Source: Cryptomeria japonica
Lineage: Eukaryota; Streptophyta; Pinopsida; Cupressales; Cupressaceae
Direction of reading: 5' to 3'
Assembly (NCBI RefSeq): GCF_030272615.1
Contig: NC_081414.1
Coordinates: 236,719,733 to 236,783,732 of the forward strand
DNA length: 64,000 nucleotides
The notes below the pieces were generated by a model that did no database searches, had not been told where the DNA came from, and saw only the letters and a program-made list of their open reading frames with translations. Position 1 is the stretch's first letter. Every line of letters starts with the position of its first letter. The position numbers and the translations under genes were made by a program. This document shows positions 23,121-33,999 of the stretch, piece by piece.

Positions 23121-24557
23121 TGTATGCGGGAAAAGCGGGCCGATAGAACTCAATATGTGAAAAACGAAGCTCTATGGAGCCTTGCTCACACACCCACAAG
23201 ACTTCTTGGTGCAAGCTATGGAGTCATGAAGTATGGCTTAGCTTCCCAATGATGGTTCCATGGTTCTCTATCTTACACGGTCCCTCAAACCAATGTTTTT
23301 GCTCTCAGATCACTGAGCAAAATGGTTTAGGGATGGCAAATGCAAGAACGAGGGATGCTTTTGTTGATTTTATATGAGATGCATCCTAAGCTATGCATGA
23401 TGCTACAAATGCAATAAACTAGTTATAAGATGACAAGATTAGTAAACAATACTATCCTAGCATACTATATTAGTTCATGATTTAAGCTAAATGATAAAGA
23501 ACATACTCTAAATTAGCATATTTAGATTAATTCCTGTTTAAAAGAGAAGCTAAATGATCAGCATAAAAATGAGATATGAAAGCTTGAATGGATTTAAATA
23601 TAAGTGTGATGCTAAAGACTTGGATGATATGAAAATGGAGGAATGAGAGCTCTATTTATAGCAAAAACGGGCAATGGATGGTCAGGATTGAAAGAGGCAA
23701 TCAAGGGCCAAGTTTGAAAGTTGGGAATCCATGTTTGCAATTGGCACCAATGAAATGGTGACAATTGTCAACATAAGGTTGGTTGAGAGGAGATGTAAGA
23801 AGCATTAAATTCTTGAGAAGACCTCATGGTTACCCTAGGGGTTAAGGGTTAAGGTTATGTTAAAGTTATCCATTGGATAAAACTTTTACCCAAAGGATAA
23901 ACTCTTGTGCAAAGGTTTAAGGATAACCATGGTCAAAACAATAAATGCTTGATGAGACCCTTGGGTTAGATGGAGGTTGAGTTTATGGAAATTCTTTAAC
24001 CATGTAAGAGGGTTGAGTTAACCATTAATGGTTATGAAGACTTTAGGGATAACTTTGTAAGAGTCCTTCCAAATTTGTTGAATGGATAAAGGCTTTAATG
24101 CATTTTGAAGACTTTACTCCAAATTTGAGAAGTGACCTCCTCAAATTTAGGGAAAAGGGATAATGGATGGGTTTGGGTTAATTAATTAGGTTTAGAAAAA
24201 TCTAGAAGAGGTTCGAAAGAGGGTTAGGATGCAAGTGGGAGGTGTAGGATTTTGCAAGTGGGTGAGGGAGAAATAGGTTTTAATTGAAATTAATTCAATT
24301 TGGTTGCAATTAAATAAATTAGATTTATTTAATTTAGGATAACCATTTTAATTAAATTTGAATTTAATTACAAAGTGGATAGGGGCTTTAATTGAATAAA
24401 ATGAATTTATCCTATTAAATGGTATAGTGAATTTAATTGAGTAATTTACTTAATTCAATAGAGGAATGTGGATTATTTAATTAAATTAGATTTAATTAAA
24501 TAGAGAAATGAACATAAAATATTCATTTAGGAATATGGTCATTTTTATACGTCTACA
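23121..24557 (-). repeat. Tat element 3' LTR
   Basis: Near-identical to 39,960-41,407. The right copy has a small extra 'gggggcgc'-type insertion near 40,918. A - strand TATA box (TATAAATAGAGC, 23,650-23,661) is conserved in both. Confidence 0.92.
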
Positions 24558-24571
24558 TTTTGCCCCTCTTT
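24558..24571 (-). other. Tat element polypurine tract
   Basis: On the - strand AAAGAGGGGCAAAA ends at the TG of the 3' LTR. Confidence 0.85.
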
Positions 24572-24659
24572 GAATTGACGTGTGTGCACATGTTATTTCA
24601 AAGAAAATGATGTGTTGTTATGATTTTATGATCGATGTCGTTTATGATTTTTATGTTAT

Positions 24660-24720
24660 GCCCCAGATTTGATGTGTGTTGCCCCAGATTCGATGTGTGT
24701 TGCCCCAGATTCGATAAACG
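24660..24720. repeat. 21 bp tandem repeat, three units
   Basis: GCCCCAGATT(T/C)GATGTGTG units between the Tat polypurine tract and the promoter of the antisense ORF. Confidence 0.85.
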
Positions 24721-24919
24721 ATGGTGATAATGCCCCCTCGGGAGAGGAGTCAAAATTTTAAAAAATTTGATTTGATTTGATAATTTGTGATTGCGGCACA
24801 AGATTTTGGCTAGGTGAAACGTTGAAATTGATTCATCTCCCGATAATTGACGTGTTTTAGGGTAGGAGGGAGACCACGAGCAAATTACATGCTCATTTTC
24901 CTAACCCTAATTTCATTTT

Positions 24920-25080
24920 TCTCCTATAAAAGGGGAAAAGTGCTTTGATTTGTTTCATTTGTGCTTGTTGACTTTGGAGAAAGAGACTTTTGGAGAGAAG
25001 ACAAAATTCCTATTCCTTATTCCACGCATCGATTCGAGTGCGTTCGGAGGCATCAGAGACCTGCCGCATATGGACCACTA
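24920..25080 (+). promoter_or_regulatory. Putative promoter and first exon of the antisense PMD ORF
   Basis: CTATAAAAGGGG at 24,924-24,935 is a good plant TATA box on the + strand, opposite to gag-pol. About 135 bases downstream an ATG at 25,070 is followed, after eight bases, by CTA|GTAAGTCAA, a donor-like site at 25,081. An acceptor-like TTTTGATAG lies at 26,182-26,190, just before the PMD frame. Joining these two exact sites gives a stop, so the splice model is not proven; transcription from here is inference. Confidence 0.45.
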
Positions 25081-25167
25081 GTAAGTCAATGCTTTTGACC
25101 CTTTTTTTATTTTGAATTTGATTGTTTTTGGTCCGTTTTTTATTTTTGAAATTCGGTTTTAACAGTT

Positions 25168-25650
25168 TAGCGCATAGAAGTCATAGTTTAGCGCATACGA
25201 TAAATTAGGTAGCGCATAGTGTATTAATTTAGGGTAGCGTCCGAAAATGAATAGGGTAGCGCATGAAATTTTTAGGCTAGCACATGGTCTCAGGTTAGCA
25301 CATGATGAACATAGGGTAGCGCGTTAGGTTAAAAGGGTAGCGCATAGGGTCCATGGGAGGTCGCATGGGTAGGGGGATTTAGCGCGTAGGTTAGACCTAG
25401 CGCATAGGGTCAAATAGGTAGTGCCAGCGTGGGATAGGTTAGCACATAAGTCATTTTTAGCGCTTAGGGTAGGTTGGGTGGCGCATGGAGGAAAAAGAAT
25501 AGCGCATAGAGCTAGTCTAGTGCATAGGGTAGACATAATAGCGCATGGAGGAAAAAGAATAGCGCATAGGGTAGACATAATAGCGCGTGGAGAAAATAGG
25601 GTAGCACATGGGTGTATTTTAATGCACAACCAAATTTTTTTAGCGCATGG
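25168..25650 (+). repeat. TAGCGCAT array in the antisense ORF leader
   Basis: About twenty copies of TAGCGCAT or one-base variants, often followed by AGGGTAG, at spacings mostly near 21 bp. The 21 bp period makes one frame look like a repetitive protein (IAHGGKR, IAHRVDI), but start context and family are lacking. The motif reads TAGCGCAT in the direction of the PMD ORF. Confidence 0.85.
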
Positions 25651-25915
25651 GTCGAGTTTTGCAAGAGTTAGTAAATTTTGAAGGTGAAAAATTAAATAGG
25701 AAAATGTCAGTTTTGCCTGGGGAGGTGGATTTTTGCCATTTGCTGTGTCTTTGATCGTGTTTTTGAAAATGTGTCCAATATGAGTGTTGATATAACTTGA
25801 TTTAATTTATGATTTGTTTCAAGTTATTGATGTAGATATGAATGTGTTGTTTTGATCGAACCATGATTTGTTTTTGCACTATTTCAAGTTCAATGTGTGG
25901 AGCCTGATTTGTGTT

Positions 25916-26093
25916 ACAAGCTGATATGGGTTGGAAACTTGAGTTGTTTTACAAGCTGATATGGGTGGGAAACTTGATTTGTTTTACAAGTTTATGTGAT
26001 GTGGAGACTTGAGTTGTTTTACAAGTTTTGATATAGTTTTTGAAAACTTGAGTTGTGTTACAAGTTGATATGATATGATGTGGAACTTGATTA
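25916..26093 (+). repeat. ~35 bp tandem repeat before the PMD frame
   Basis: Five degenerate units beginning ACAAG(C/T)T and ending AACTTGA(G/T)TTG, inside the presumed leader or intron of the antisense ORF. Confidence 0.75.
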
Positions 26094-26190
26094 GATGAGC
26101 AAATTATGTCATGCTTTTGATGTGATTTTAATTTTGATATCTTTACTTGGATGTGGAAATTGATATTGGACTCGTTTTGCATTTTGATAG

Positions 26191-28138
26191 GAGCGATTGG
26201 GAGTGGTGTAGTCGCGGGAGCGGTTTCCCAGACCTTGGGCATTGATACCATGGTTGACACAAGTTGACTTAGATGTGATTGAGAGATGTGGTTTATCATC
26301 TTTGCTAGACATGCCTCGGTTCATTGTGAACCGGAGTCTACTGACAGCACTTGCTGAGAGGTGGTACAGTGATACAAACACCTTTCACTTTGCTACAGGC
26401 GAGATGACAGTCACTCCAGAGGACTATTATAGGATCTTGAGGATTCCAGTAGTAGGTTCTTTATTTCCCTATGAGCAGACGGAGGAGGGTCGTACTAAGG
26501 CACTGCGACATATTTTTCATGATGAGACGGTATGTGGGTATGAGATCCCATGGCAGGAGTTCCTATATTTAGATTATGCCCCCCTCCCGTTAGTACTAGC
26601 AGGGTTTATCGGTGGATTCCTTTGTCCTGATCACAAGTCAAAGGGATTCTCTGTGGGTTGGGGATTGGTTCTTGAGGAGATGGTGACCTAGGGCCGTAGG
26701 TTTGCTTGGGGATCAGCCATGTTAGCCTACTTGTACAGGGACCTGCATGAGGTTGTGTATCTGGGTTACGACAATTTGTCAGCTGGCGTGACACTTTTAC
26801 AGGTATGGTGCTGGGAGCACATTCCAGCAGCGAGACCACTGGTAGACAGAGACAAACCTATTGGGCGGGCATATGCTTATGGTTATAGGGGTCTAGTTGT
26901 CCAGCGTAAGCTGGGCAAACTGGAGCATTGGAGGAGGGTCTTGGATGATATAGATATGGTCGTCTGGCGACCATATACAGATTGTGAGGTCTGGACAGAG
27001 GATGGGCTAGAGATGCCCTATGTGTTTATGAGCCAGTTTTTGATAGGGCGGATGCCCTTTGTGATAGAGAGATTCCAGGTGGGCAGGGTGTTGAGGTAGT
27101 ATGGTCGGCAGCAGGGTATACCACAGGGGACCTGCTTGTATGCGCATCGGAGATAGGATGTACTTGATTGGGGTCCCACTATTGATAGCAGAGTAGCCGT
27201 AGAGGAGTTCTCCAGCTTAGCGGGGCAGATATGGGACTATGCTCTTGAGATTTTAGATGCAAGGATGACTCATGAGTTTGTTGGTTTGTTTGCAGCTCGT
27301 GCTGTTGCTAGAATATCAGATCCTGAGGAGATGTAGCCAGCCTTTGATGATGATGAGGAGGATGTTGGGGGAGATGGAGACGATGGAGATGATGGAGGCG
27401 GAGGCGGACGACGAGGGAGAGGATATTGGGGGAGGAGAGGAGACAGGGGTAGGGATGGGGGAGGTCAAGTGGAGAGAGCAGTTTGACGAGTTGTGATGGA
27501 CAAGGGGAGAGGAGGGCTGGCTATTGGAGCAGGGGAGGAGGGGAGAGTGGGAGAGATGATGGCATTGGTGGGAGGGACAGATGAGTGGAGGTGGCTGGCA
27601 CAGAGGAGGAGGACTGATGAGTTACCTCCACCATCACCTAGGACAGGCAGAGGGATAGGGGGTACCCCTTCACAGGTGCCCCTATGGGTCTGAGTCCCAA
27701 TGCATGTGGAGGATGCACAAATCAGGACCCTGCAGTTGACAGTTCAACAGTTGCAGGCACAACTATTGGCGTAGCAGCATCAGATTACTCAGCTGATGCT
27801 AGAGCGAGACACAGAGATACATCGGCGTGGTCGAGCAGAGTAGTTGGCAACTAGCATTCAGAGAGCGGTAGCAGGGGGCTCGATGAGAGATATTATGAGG
27901 GAGCTGTCCTTGAGAGTGAGGGAGGTGGAGTATTATAGACGCCATTATGAGGATGTCGTGCCCAGGGATGCCAGACTATAGAGCTTCATGCAGGCGAGAT
28001 TGAGTCTATCTCAAGAGACTAGGACACAATCAGAGAGCAGAGGCGTGACGGGGCCCTCGAGACAGGATCCTCTTGGAGATCCAGGAGCTGGGACATCAGC
28101 TATGAGACCATCCCCCTCAGGAGATAGTCATACTTGAG
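26191..28138 (+). pseudogene. Antisense plant mobile domain (PMD, PF10536) ORF of the Tat element
   Basis: One + strand reading frame runs for about 650 codons with about ten in-frame TAG/TGA stops and no frameshift that I can see. The N-terminal part has the PMD series: LLTALAERWYSDTNTFHF, GEMTVTPEDYYRILRIPV, FAWGSAMLAYLYRDL, LLQVWCWEHIPAARP and VVWRPY. It resembles MAIN/MAIL-type proteins. A Gly/Asp/Arg-rich stretch follows (about 27,340-27,660), then a Gln/Glu-rich coiled-coil-like tail (27,720-28,100). Most stops fit TGG to TAG, CAG to TAG or CGA to TGA. PMD proteins are known both as host genes (silencing and gene regulation) and inside transposons. Here it is in antisense between integrase and 3' LTR, so it is element cargo. 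No in-frame ATG was found close to the start of homology. Confidence 0.82.
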
Positions 28139-28377
28139 AGACGATGTCTCTATTGTATTTTTAGATCATTGTTTTGCTTGTACTGGGCACAAACATGATA
28201 GATTTTGTACATTTGGATCATTTTTTTTGATATTATATATAGATGGCACCATTTTCTTTGATCATGTGATGTGTTATATGGATGCATGTTCTATGTGCTC
28301 TTTCTTTACTTTATGATGATGCAATGCTTAGATAGATGGATGCATGTATTGCAAATGTATGATGTATGCTTTGATAT

Positions 28378-28585
28378 GATGTGAGATGTATCTTGTATGA
28401 TAATGATAATGATGTGAGATGTATCTTGAAAATGAGATGTATGATAATGATAATGATGTGAGATGTATCTTGAAAATGAGATGTATGATTTGATATGTAA
28501 AATGATATGCAACTACTTTTAAAATGATATGCAACTATTTTGAAAATGATATGCAACTATTTTGAAAATGATATGCAACTATTTG
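28378..28585. repeat. Simple tandem repeats at the 3' ends of the two converging units
   Basis: Units of 33 and 44 bp built on GATGTGAGATGTATCTTG (28,378-28,497) are followed by four 22 bp units AAAATGATATGCAACTATTT (28,499-28,585). They lie about 0.3 kb beyond the PMD stop, between the convergent coding units. Confidence 0.88.
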
Positions 28586-29460
28586 TTTTTGGAGCATCCT
28601 CATTATGTATTTGTCATCCTGATATAACCATATGTTATTTTGCTTTTGATATAGGTATCATCATTGAGCATTGATTTGTTTTGGGGATATGTTGAAAATT
28701 TATACAAGCATAATGGTATAATTGAACCATAATGACTTGAGAAAAATTTTACATGATTTTTGATTTTGCAAGATAACACAAGCGTTAAGGTATAATTGAA
28801 CCAGGACGACCAGAGTGCGGATTGCGTATAAACAGACAAGATTAAACCATTTGTATGTGTAAAGTGGAATCATGTCTTCAGTGATATTTGATGTATCACA
28901 TCTCGAGACAAGTATTTACACAGTACAAATGATCGCCTCATAGACAGAAGACTAAAAAAATATTGGAGTTTCCCCATGATCTCTAGCTTCGAATCATTTA
29001 GTGAGAAAATGCAGAGAATCCAATAATTTAAAAAGTTCAAATGTAAAAATAGTCAAGACTTTATGCGATAATGCAACATTTAGTACTTCAGAAAATCATC
29101 CATCTTTGGTATATCTGTGATTCTTGTTTTAGTGATCCAATGTTTTTCTCTACGATGGATTGAAGTTTTTGGTCATTGGATGTGATGTTTTTGAGGTTGG
29201 GAAATAGTCTTGATGTCTTGAATGTGTTGCAAGTTTTGACGATTCATTGTACCTAGTTGAGTGTGCCTCTTGATGTGAATATGTACAGTGATTTCCAAGC
29301 CATGGTGGAATGTGGTAAGAGGATATATGGATAGACCAAGATAGTGACTACACTAAGTATGTCCTGAATGGATATTTGCTAAGTGTCGGGCGATGGCCGA
29401 TAGTACTTTACTGCAAGTTTATAGATATAGATGGAGGAGCTATTCTTTCACAATAGTGCC
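28586..29460. other. Spacer between PMD ORF and integrase
   Basis: No gene supported. It probably holds the 3' untranslated parts of both converging transcripts. Confidence 0.4.
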
Positions 29461-29464
29461 TGTT

Positions 29465-30350
29465 ACCAGGTTTTCACCAGTTGCTTTTATTGTACCTTTT
29501 TATTTGCTTTTTCTTTGATTTTTTGATTTTTTTGGTTTTTTTTAAGGACTAAGTCACCAACCTTGAAATTGTGAGGGATGACCTTGTGATTGTAGCTTCT
29601 GCACATGCGTTGTTGATATGCTTTGAGATGAGTGTAAGCCTGCTGATGCCTTTCATCTAATAGTTCCAGTTCTTGTAGTCAGTTGACTCGATACTCTTCA
29701 TTTGGAATTAAGCATTTTAGAGAGACTCTGAGAGATGAAATTTCTACCTCTAGCGGTAAAATAGCTTTGGATCCATAGACCAATGAGAAAGGTGTTGCTC
29801 TTGTAGGTGTACAGATGCTGGTTCTGTATACCCAAAGTGATGGATTGAGTTGTATATGCCAATCTTTGCCAGCATCATTTACTATTTTCTTGAGAATTTT
29901 CAGTATTGTTTTGTTGGATGCTTCTACTTGACCATTCCCCTGGGGGTAGTATGGTGTAGAGAACCGATGTTGTATTTTGAATTGTTCACATAGTTCTCAG
30001 ACATCTTGGTTTTTGAATGGCCGTCCATTATTGGTGATGATGGAACTTGGAATACCATATCTGTAGATTAGATAGTTTAGGATAAAAGACACAATTTGCT
30101 TTCCAGTTACTGTGGTCATTGGGACTGCGTCTATCCACTTGGTAAAGTATTCTGTTGCGGTTATAATGAACTTGTGTCCATTTGAAGATGAAGGATGAAT
30201 TTTGCCGACCAAGTCTAGTCCCCACTGACAAAAGGGCCAGGATGTTGTAAATGGCTGTAGTTCCTGTGCTGGTGCATGTATCAGATCGCCATGGATCTGG
30301 CATTTAGGACACTTCTTGGTGAAGTGGTAAGAATCTTTCCCCGTTGTAGG
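29465..30350 (-). pseudogene. Tat integrase
   Basis: Read on the - strand: the end of the zinc-binding region (CPKCQIHGDLIH, about 30,270-30,310), then the core with the first Asp in LDLVGKIHPSS (about 30,200). Next is IITNNGRPF (30,017-30,043), where the family's TDNG has become TNNG and the second catalytic Asp is lost. The third residue is the Glu of NGQVEASNK (about 29,916-29,945). A C-terminal VGDLVLKK-type block ends near 29,530. A stop follows the second motif at about 29,998. No chromodomain is seen, as expected for Tat. Confidence 0.85.
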
Positions 30351-30839
30351 CTAGTAGTATCCCATCCTTAGAAGCTTTTTAGCAAGAGTAGTCCCACTTG
30401 AATGTGTTCCACAAATACCTTCGTGAAGCTCGTGTAAAGCGGAATCAAAATCATTACGATCAAGGCAACAAAGAAGAGTACCATCTAGACCTCGACGATA
30501 CAAAGTATTAGTAGTAAGGGTATAACAGGCAGCTTGTTAGATAAAATTACGTTTTTGGTTCCGGGATAAGTCAATGGGTAGGATGTTGTTCTTTAAATAA
30601 TCATATATCGGTCCATATAAAGGTGAATCCGAACCGGTTAAGGCATAGACAACATGGGATTCATAGTGGTCATAGGTTGGGGAGAGTAATTGCTCTACCA
30701 AGAACTCGTAATGACTCTGTTGCTATGGAATTTGAAGTAATGACCCGATAGTAGCCATGGCATCGGCTACCTTGTTGTTCAACCTTGGTATTTGCTCGAA
30801 GGTGATGTGTACAAAATATTGTTTGAAGTCATCCACCAT

Positions 30840-31130
30840 TCATTTGTAGGGTAGTAGCTTGTCATCCTTTGTCTGATAGTCATTGTTGATTTGATTGATG
30901 ACTAGTTGTGAATCTCCATAGACCATTAACTCTATGATTTTCCATTCTACGACCATTTTGATGCCTATAACCAATGCCTCATATTTAGCCACATTATTTG
31001 TGCATGGGAACATAAGCCTATATGATCTTGCTATAGTGTGTCCTTCAGGAGTGATGAAGAGAATGCCAGCACCTGAACCATGTTGGGTGTAGGATCCATC
31101 AAAGTATAGAGTCCATTGCATGGTAGAAAT
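30840..31130 (-). pseudogene. Tat second (archaeal-type) RNase H
   Basis: An open 93-codon frame with LYFDGSYTQHGSGAGI (first Asp), NNVAKYEALVIGIK (Glu) and LMVYGDSQLVINQI (second Asp). The three metal-binding residues are present. This additional RNase H, between the ordinary RNase H and the integrase, is the hallmark of Tat-lineage gypsy elements. Sequence between 30,350 and 30,840 is the decayed remainder of this domain and the linker to the integrase. Confidence 0.88.
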
Positions 31131-31373
31131 AGCAAGAACGTCCCTGTCTGGAAATTCAATCTCTATAGTTTGTTTTCCTAGTAGCGGTGCTTCAGCTAGT
31201 TGATCTGCAATTGCTTGTCCTTTGATGGCTCTTCATTTTGTGTATTGGATGTCAAATTCACTGAGAATCATGACCCATTTAGCCAATCTGCCAATAAGAG
31301 CTACCTTGCTAAGTAGATATTTGAGAGGATCAATTTTTGCTACTAGCTTAATTGTGTGTGCTAGCACATAATG

Positions 31374-31720
31374 TCAGAACTTTTGAGATGCGAAGACTAC
31401 TGTTAGACAATCCTTCTCAATGAATGTGTAGTTGAGTTCATAGCCATTCAATGTCCTGCTGATGTAGTAGATGGCTCGTTCCTTTCCTTGTTGATCTTCT
31501 TGTGCTAACAGTGCCCCTAGTGATATTTCTATTGTTGAAATGTATAGAATAAGGGGCTTTCCTATGACTGGTGGTACTAGAACTCGTGGGTTCATCAGAT
31601 ATTGTTTGATTTGATAAAAAGATTCTACACACTTGGTCTCCCATCTGAAAGGTACATTCTTATGGAGAAAATGATTGACTGGTAGACTTTTATCAACTAG
31701 TTGAGTGATGAATCGCCTAA
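31374..31720 (-). pseudogene. Tat RNase H (gypsy type)
   Basis: The - strand reading shows PLILYISTIEISLGALLAQE, AIYYISRTLNGYELNYTFIEK and LTVVFASQKF, the usual gypsy RNase H that follows the RT. The first acidic residue of the family's Asp-Ala-Ser is replaced (ISTIEIS). Adjacent fragments up to 31,720 belong to the RT-RNase H connection. Confidence 0.8.
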
Positions 31721-31723
31721 TTA

Positions 31724-32777
31724 TTAAAGTCGTCTTTGTAGAGATCTGAGTTGACTGATATTCTTTGGTGGTGGCATTTCCATAATGGCTTGTACCTTTG
31801 TTGGATCCACTTCAATACCTTTAGCTGAGACAATGTAGCCTAGTAACTTTCCTGATGTAACCCCGAAGACACACTTCTTAGGGTTGAGCCGAACTTGAAA
31901 TTCCTCCAATCAATCAAATATTTTTGTTAGGATGCCGAGATGTTATGCTCTGGTGAATGATTTAGCTAGCAGATCGTCCACGTAGTCTTCCATGAATGTG
32001 TGCATCATGTCATGAAATATTGTTGTCATTGCTCTTTGATAAGTAGCCCCTGCATTCTTTAAGCCAAAAGGCATAACATTCCAACAATACGTTCCCCAAG
32101 GACATGTGAACGCTATTTTATCTTGATCTTCTGGGGCTATTTTGATCTTATTATAGCCTGAGAAACCGTCCATTAGTGAGAGCATTGCATGGTCACTGTG
32201 AGGTCTACAATTATGTCAATGTTGGGTAAAGGAAAGTCGTCTTTTGGATAGGCTTTGTTGACATCTCTGAAATCAGTGCAGATTCTGATACTGTCGTCTG
32301 GTTTGATACTAACACTATGTTGGAGATCCATTCTGCATAGTCGATGGGTTGGATGAATCCTTCATCTAATAGTTTCTTTAGTCCAGCTTTGACCATGAGT
32401 GCCACTTATGGATTTATCTTTCGTAGTTTTTGTTTGACTGGCTTAACTCCTGGAGAGATGGATAAGTGATGCATGATTAAGTGTGGATCAATTCCGGGCA
32501 TATTGGCATATGACCAAGCAAAGTTAATTTGATTTTCTTTAAAAAAGATGATAAATGCTGATCTTTCCTCCTCTGTCAGAGATTCTGCTAGGTGTATGTT
32601 TTTGACTGCTTCTGTGGTACCAATGTTGATTGATTGAGTGGGTTCAATCAATATGGGTGATCGCTCATGAAAGTGTTTTGGAAGAGTGTCAAGTCTCCCA
32701 TCTTTAGGTGCCTTAAAAAGGTTTTCACCCTCAGATGCATCCTTTATTTTTACTTTTTTGTGATCTAGAGCTGCCAT
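31724..32777 (-). pseudogene. Tat reverse transcriptase
   Basis: From high to low coordinates: the N-terminal region with SLTEEERSAFIIFFKEN and MPGIDPHLIMHHLSI, then VKAGLKKLLDEGFIQPI near 32,340-32,400. A frame change at about 32,290 precedes the FRDVNKA block. Then come MDGFSGYNKIKIAPED, TYCWNVMPFGLKNAGATYQRAM and the catalytic YVDD at 31,973-31,984, followed by the thumb (VRLNPKKCVFGVTSGKLLGY). The catalytic Asp pair is intact. Frameshifts and stops break the polyprotein. Confidence 0.9.
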
Positions 32778-33630
32778 TGACTAGTTTTTAGCATCAGATT
32801 TTTTATTTGGTTCATTTTTGCAACTGAGAGACTTGGCACTCCCTGGTTTGTAGACATCGTTACTTTGTTCGCTGGTAGAGCCTGTTTCCGCATTAACGGT
32901 ACATAGGTAATGGATAATAGATTCATCATCTAGGAAAATTGGTATATCATGTATTTCGGGTTCTTCCCAGTCAATGAGGTTGGGAAAGACAAGCAGTAAG
33001 GGATCATTCGATGGATCAAATTCTGCTACTGTAAGTGTCAAGACAGAGGTTTCATTGGGATTGGTTTTGGTAAAGAAGCCAAGGATTTCGTCGATGTCTT
33101 TGATGGTATCATCTTCCGTATAGACTTGTTCATAATGTTTCTGTTCACTTTCCTTGGCATCATAGATATTCTGCGGTCCAAATTCAAGTGGTCTATCTTT
33201 TGCGTTATGTTCTTCTTGAGAAAGGGATATGGTACCAGTATTATCAGTGATATCTGCAGTAGCATTTGAGCAGCTACCCCATTCATATTCATTGAAATCA
33301 GTGTCTAAGGCATCATCCCAGATTCTATCAGTGCTGTAAACAAGTATGTTATAGGGTGAAAATAGATCTTTGATGATGGATACTAGTTTGATAGTTTTTG
33401 TTGATTCGGTGTCAGATCCTGCTTCTACTTTTTGTATTTGTTCATAGACTGTGCCTCCTTGGGGATTAATAATGGTATCAAGAGATGATACTATTAGTTC
33501 TTGAGATATTGGTGTTTGAATATGAGCTACGGCTACAGATATGGCCCTCTTGTGACTTAGAAGCTTTTCCTGATGTTTCTTCTATTCTTGACGTTTACGT
33601 GCCTTGCAGATTTTTTCTGCTGACTCAAAT
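32778..33630 (-). pseudogene. Tat polyprotein linker before RT
   Basis: Acidic, low-conservation - strand frames (for example FPNLIDWEEPEIHDIPIFLD, 32,781-33,041), as between protease and RT of Tat polyproteins. No named domain recognised; several frame changes. Confidence 0.6.
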
Positions 33631-33638
33631 AGTGCTTC

Positions 33639-33842
33639 CTACCAGGATTCTTCTTTGTACTTCTTCTTTACTTTCCATTGAGGTTTTGGAGTTGTGCACG
33701 GTGTCCTTCTTAATAGGAAAGTGAGTTTACAACCCAATCCTGTTTTGTCTCTACTAGGTTGTGAAGGAAAATCTATGGGTTCAGTGACTCCTTCTTTGCG
33801 TTTTCCAATAGGTCCTCTACCGTCATATCCCATTTGCTGCAT
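33639..33842 (-). pseudogene. G-patch domain in the Tat polyprotein
   Basis: MQQMGYDGRGPIGKRKEG, then EPIDFPSQPSRDKTGLGCK. The glycine spacing, aromatic residue and final GLG match the G-patch pattern, a short nucleic-acid-associated module. It lies between protease and RT on the gag-pol strand. Confidence 0.7.
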
Positions 33843-33999
33843 GATTAATTAGCCCTTTCCATATAGGTGTGTTGGTAGAACTATATCCAGAGTAGCTGCT
33901 CTATTATCTTCTTCCTCATCTTTGTATAACCAGCTAAGAATGTCTTTCTCTTCTGATTCATGTGCTAGAGTGCCTAGTTGGATGAAGGTACCATCAAAT

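Noticed and set aside
25168-25650. CRISPR-like regularly spaced repeats
   Set aside because: The repeats are short, degenerate and irregular in spacing, and lie in a plant retrotransposon.
25421-25681. Repetitive protein (IAHGGKR / IAHRVDI) encoded on the + strand
   Set aside because: It is the 21 bp-spaced TAGCGCAT array read in one frame; it lacks a gene context and the same motif is non-coding in the other two arrays.
26191-28138. Host MAIN/MAIL gene interrupted by the Tat element
   Set aside because: The frame lies wholly inside the element, between integrase and 3' LTR, and is not split by element ends.
28306-28556. His/Ile/Ser-rich - strand frames
   Set aside because: Translations of the 22-44 bp simple tandem repeats.
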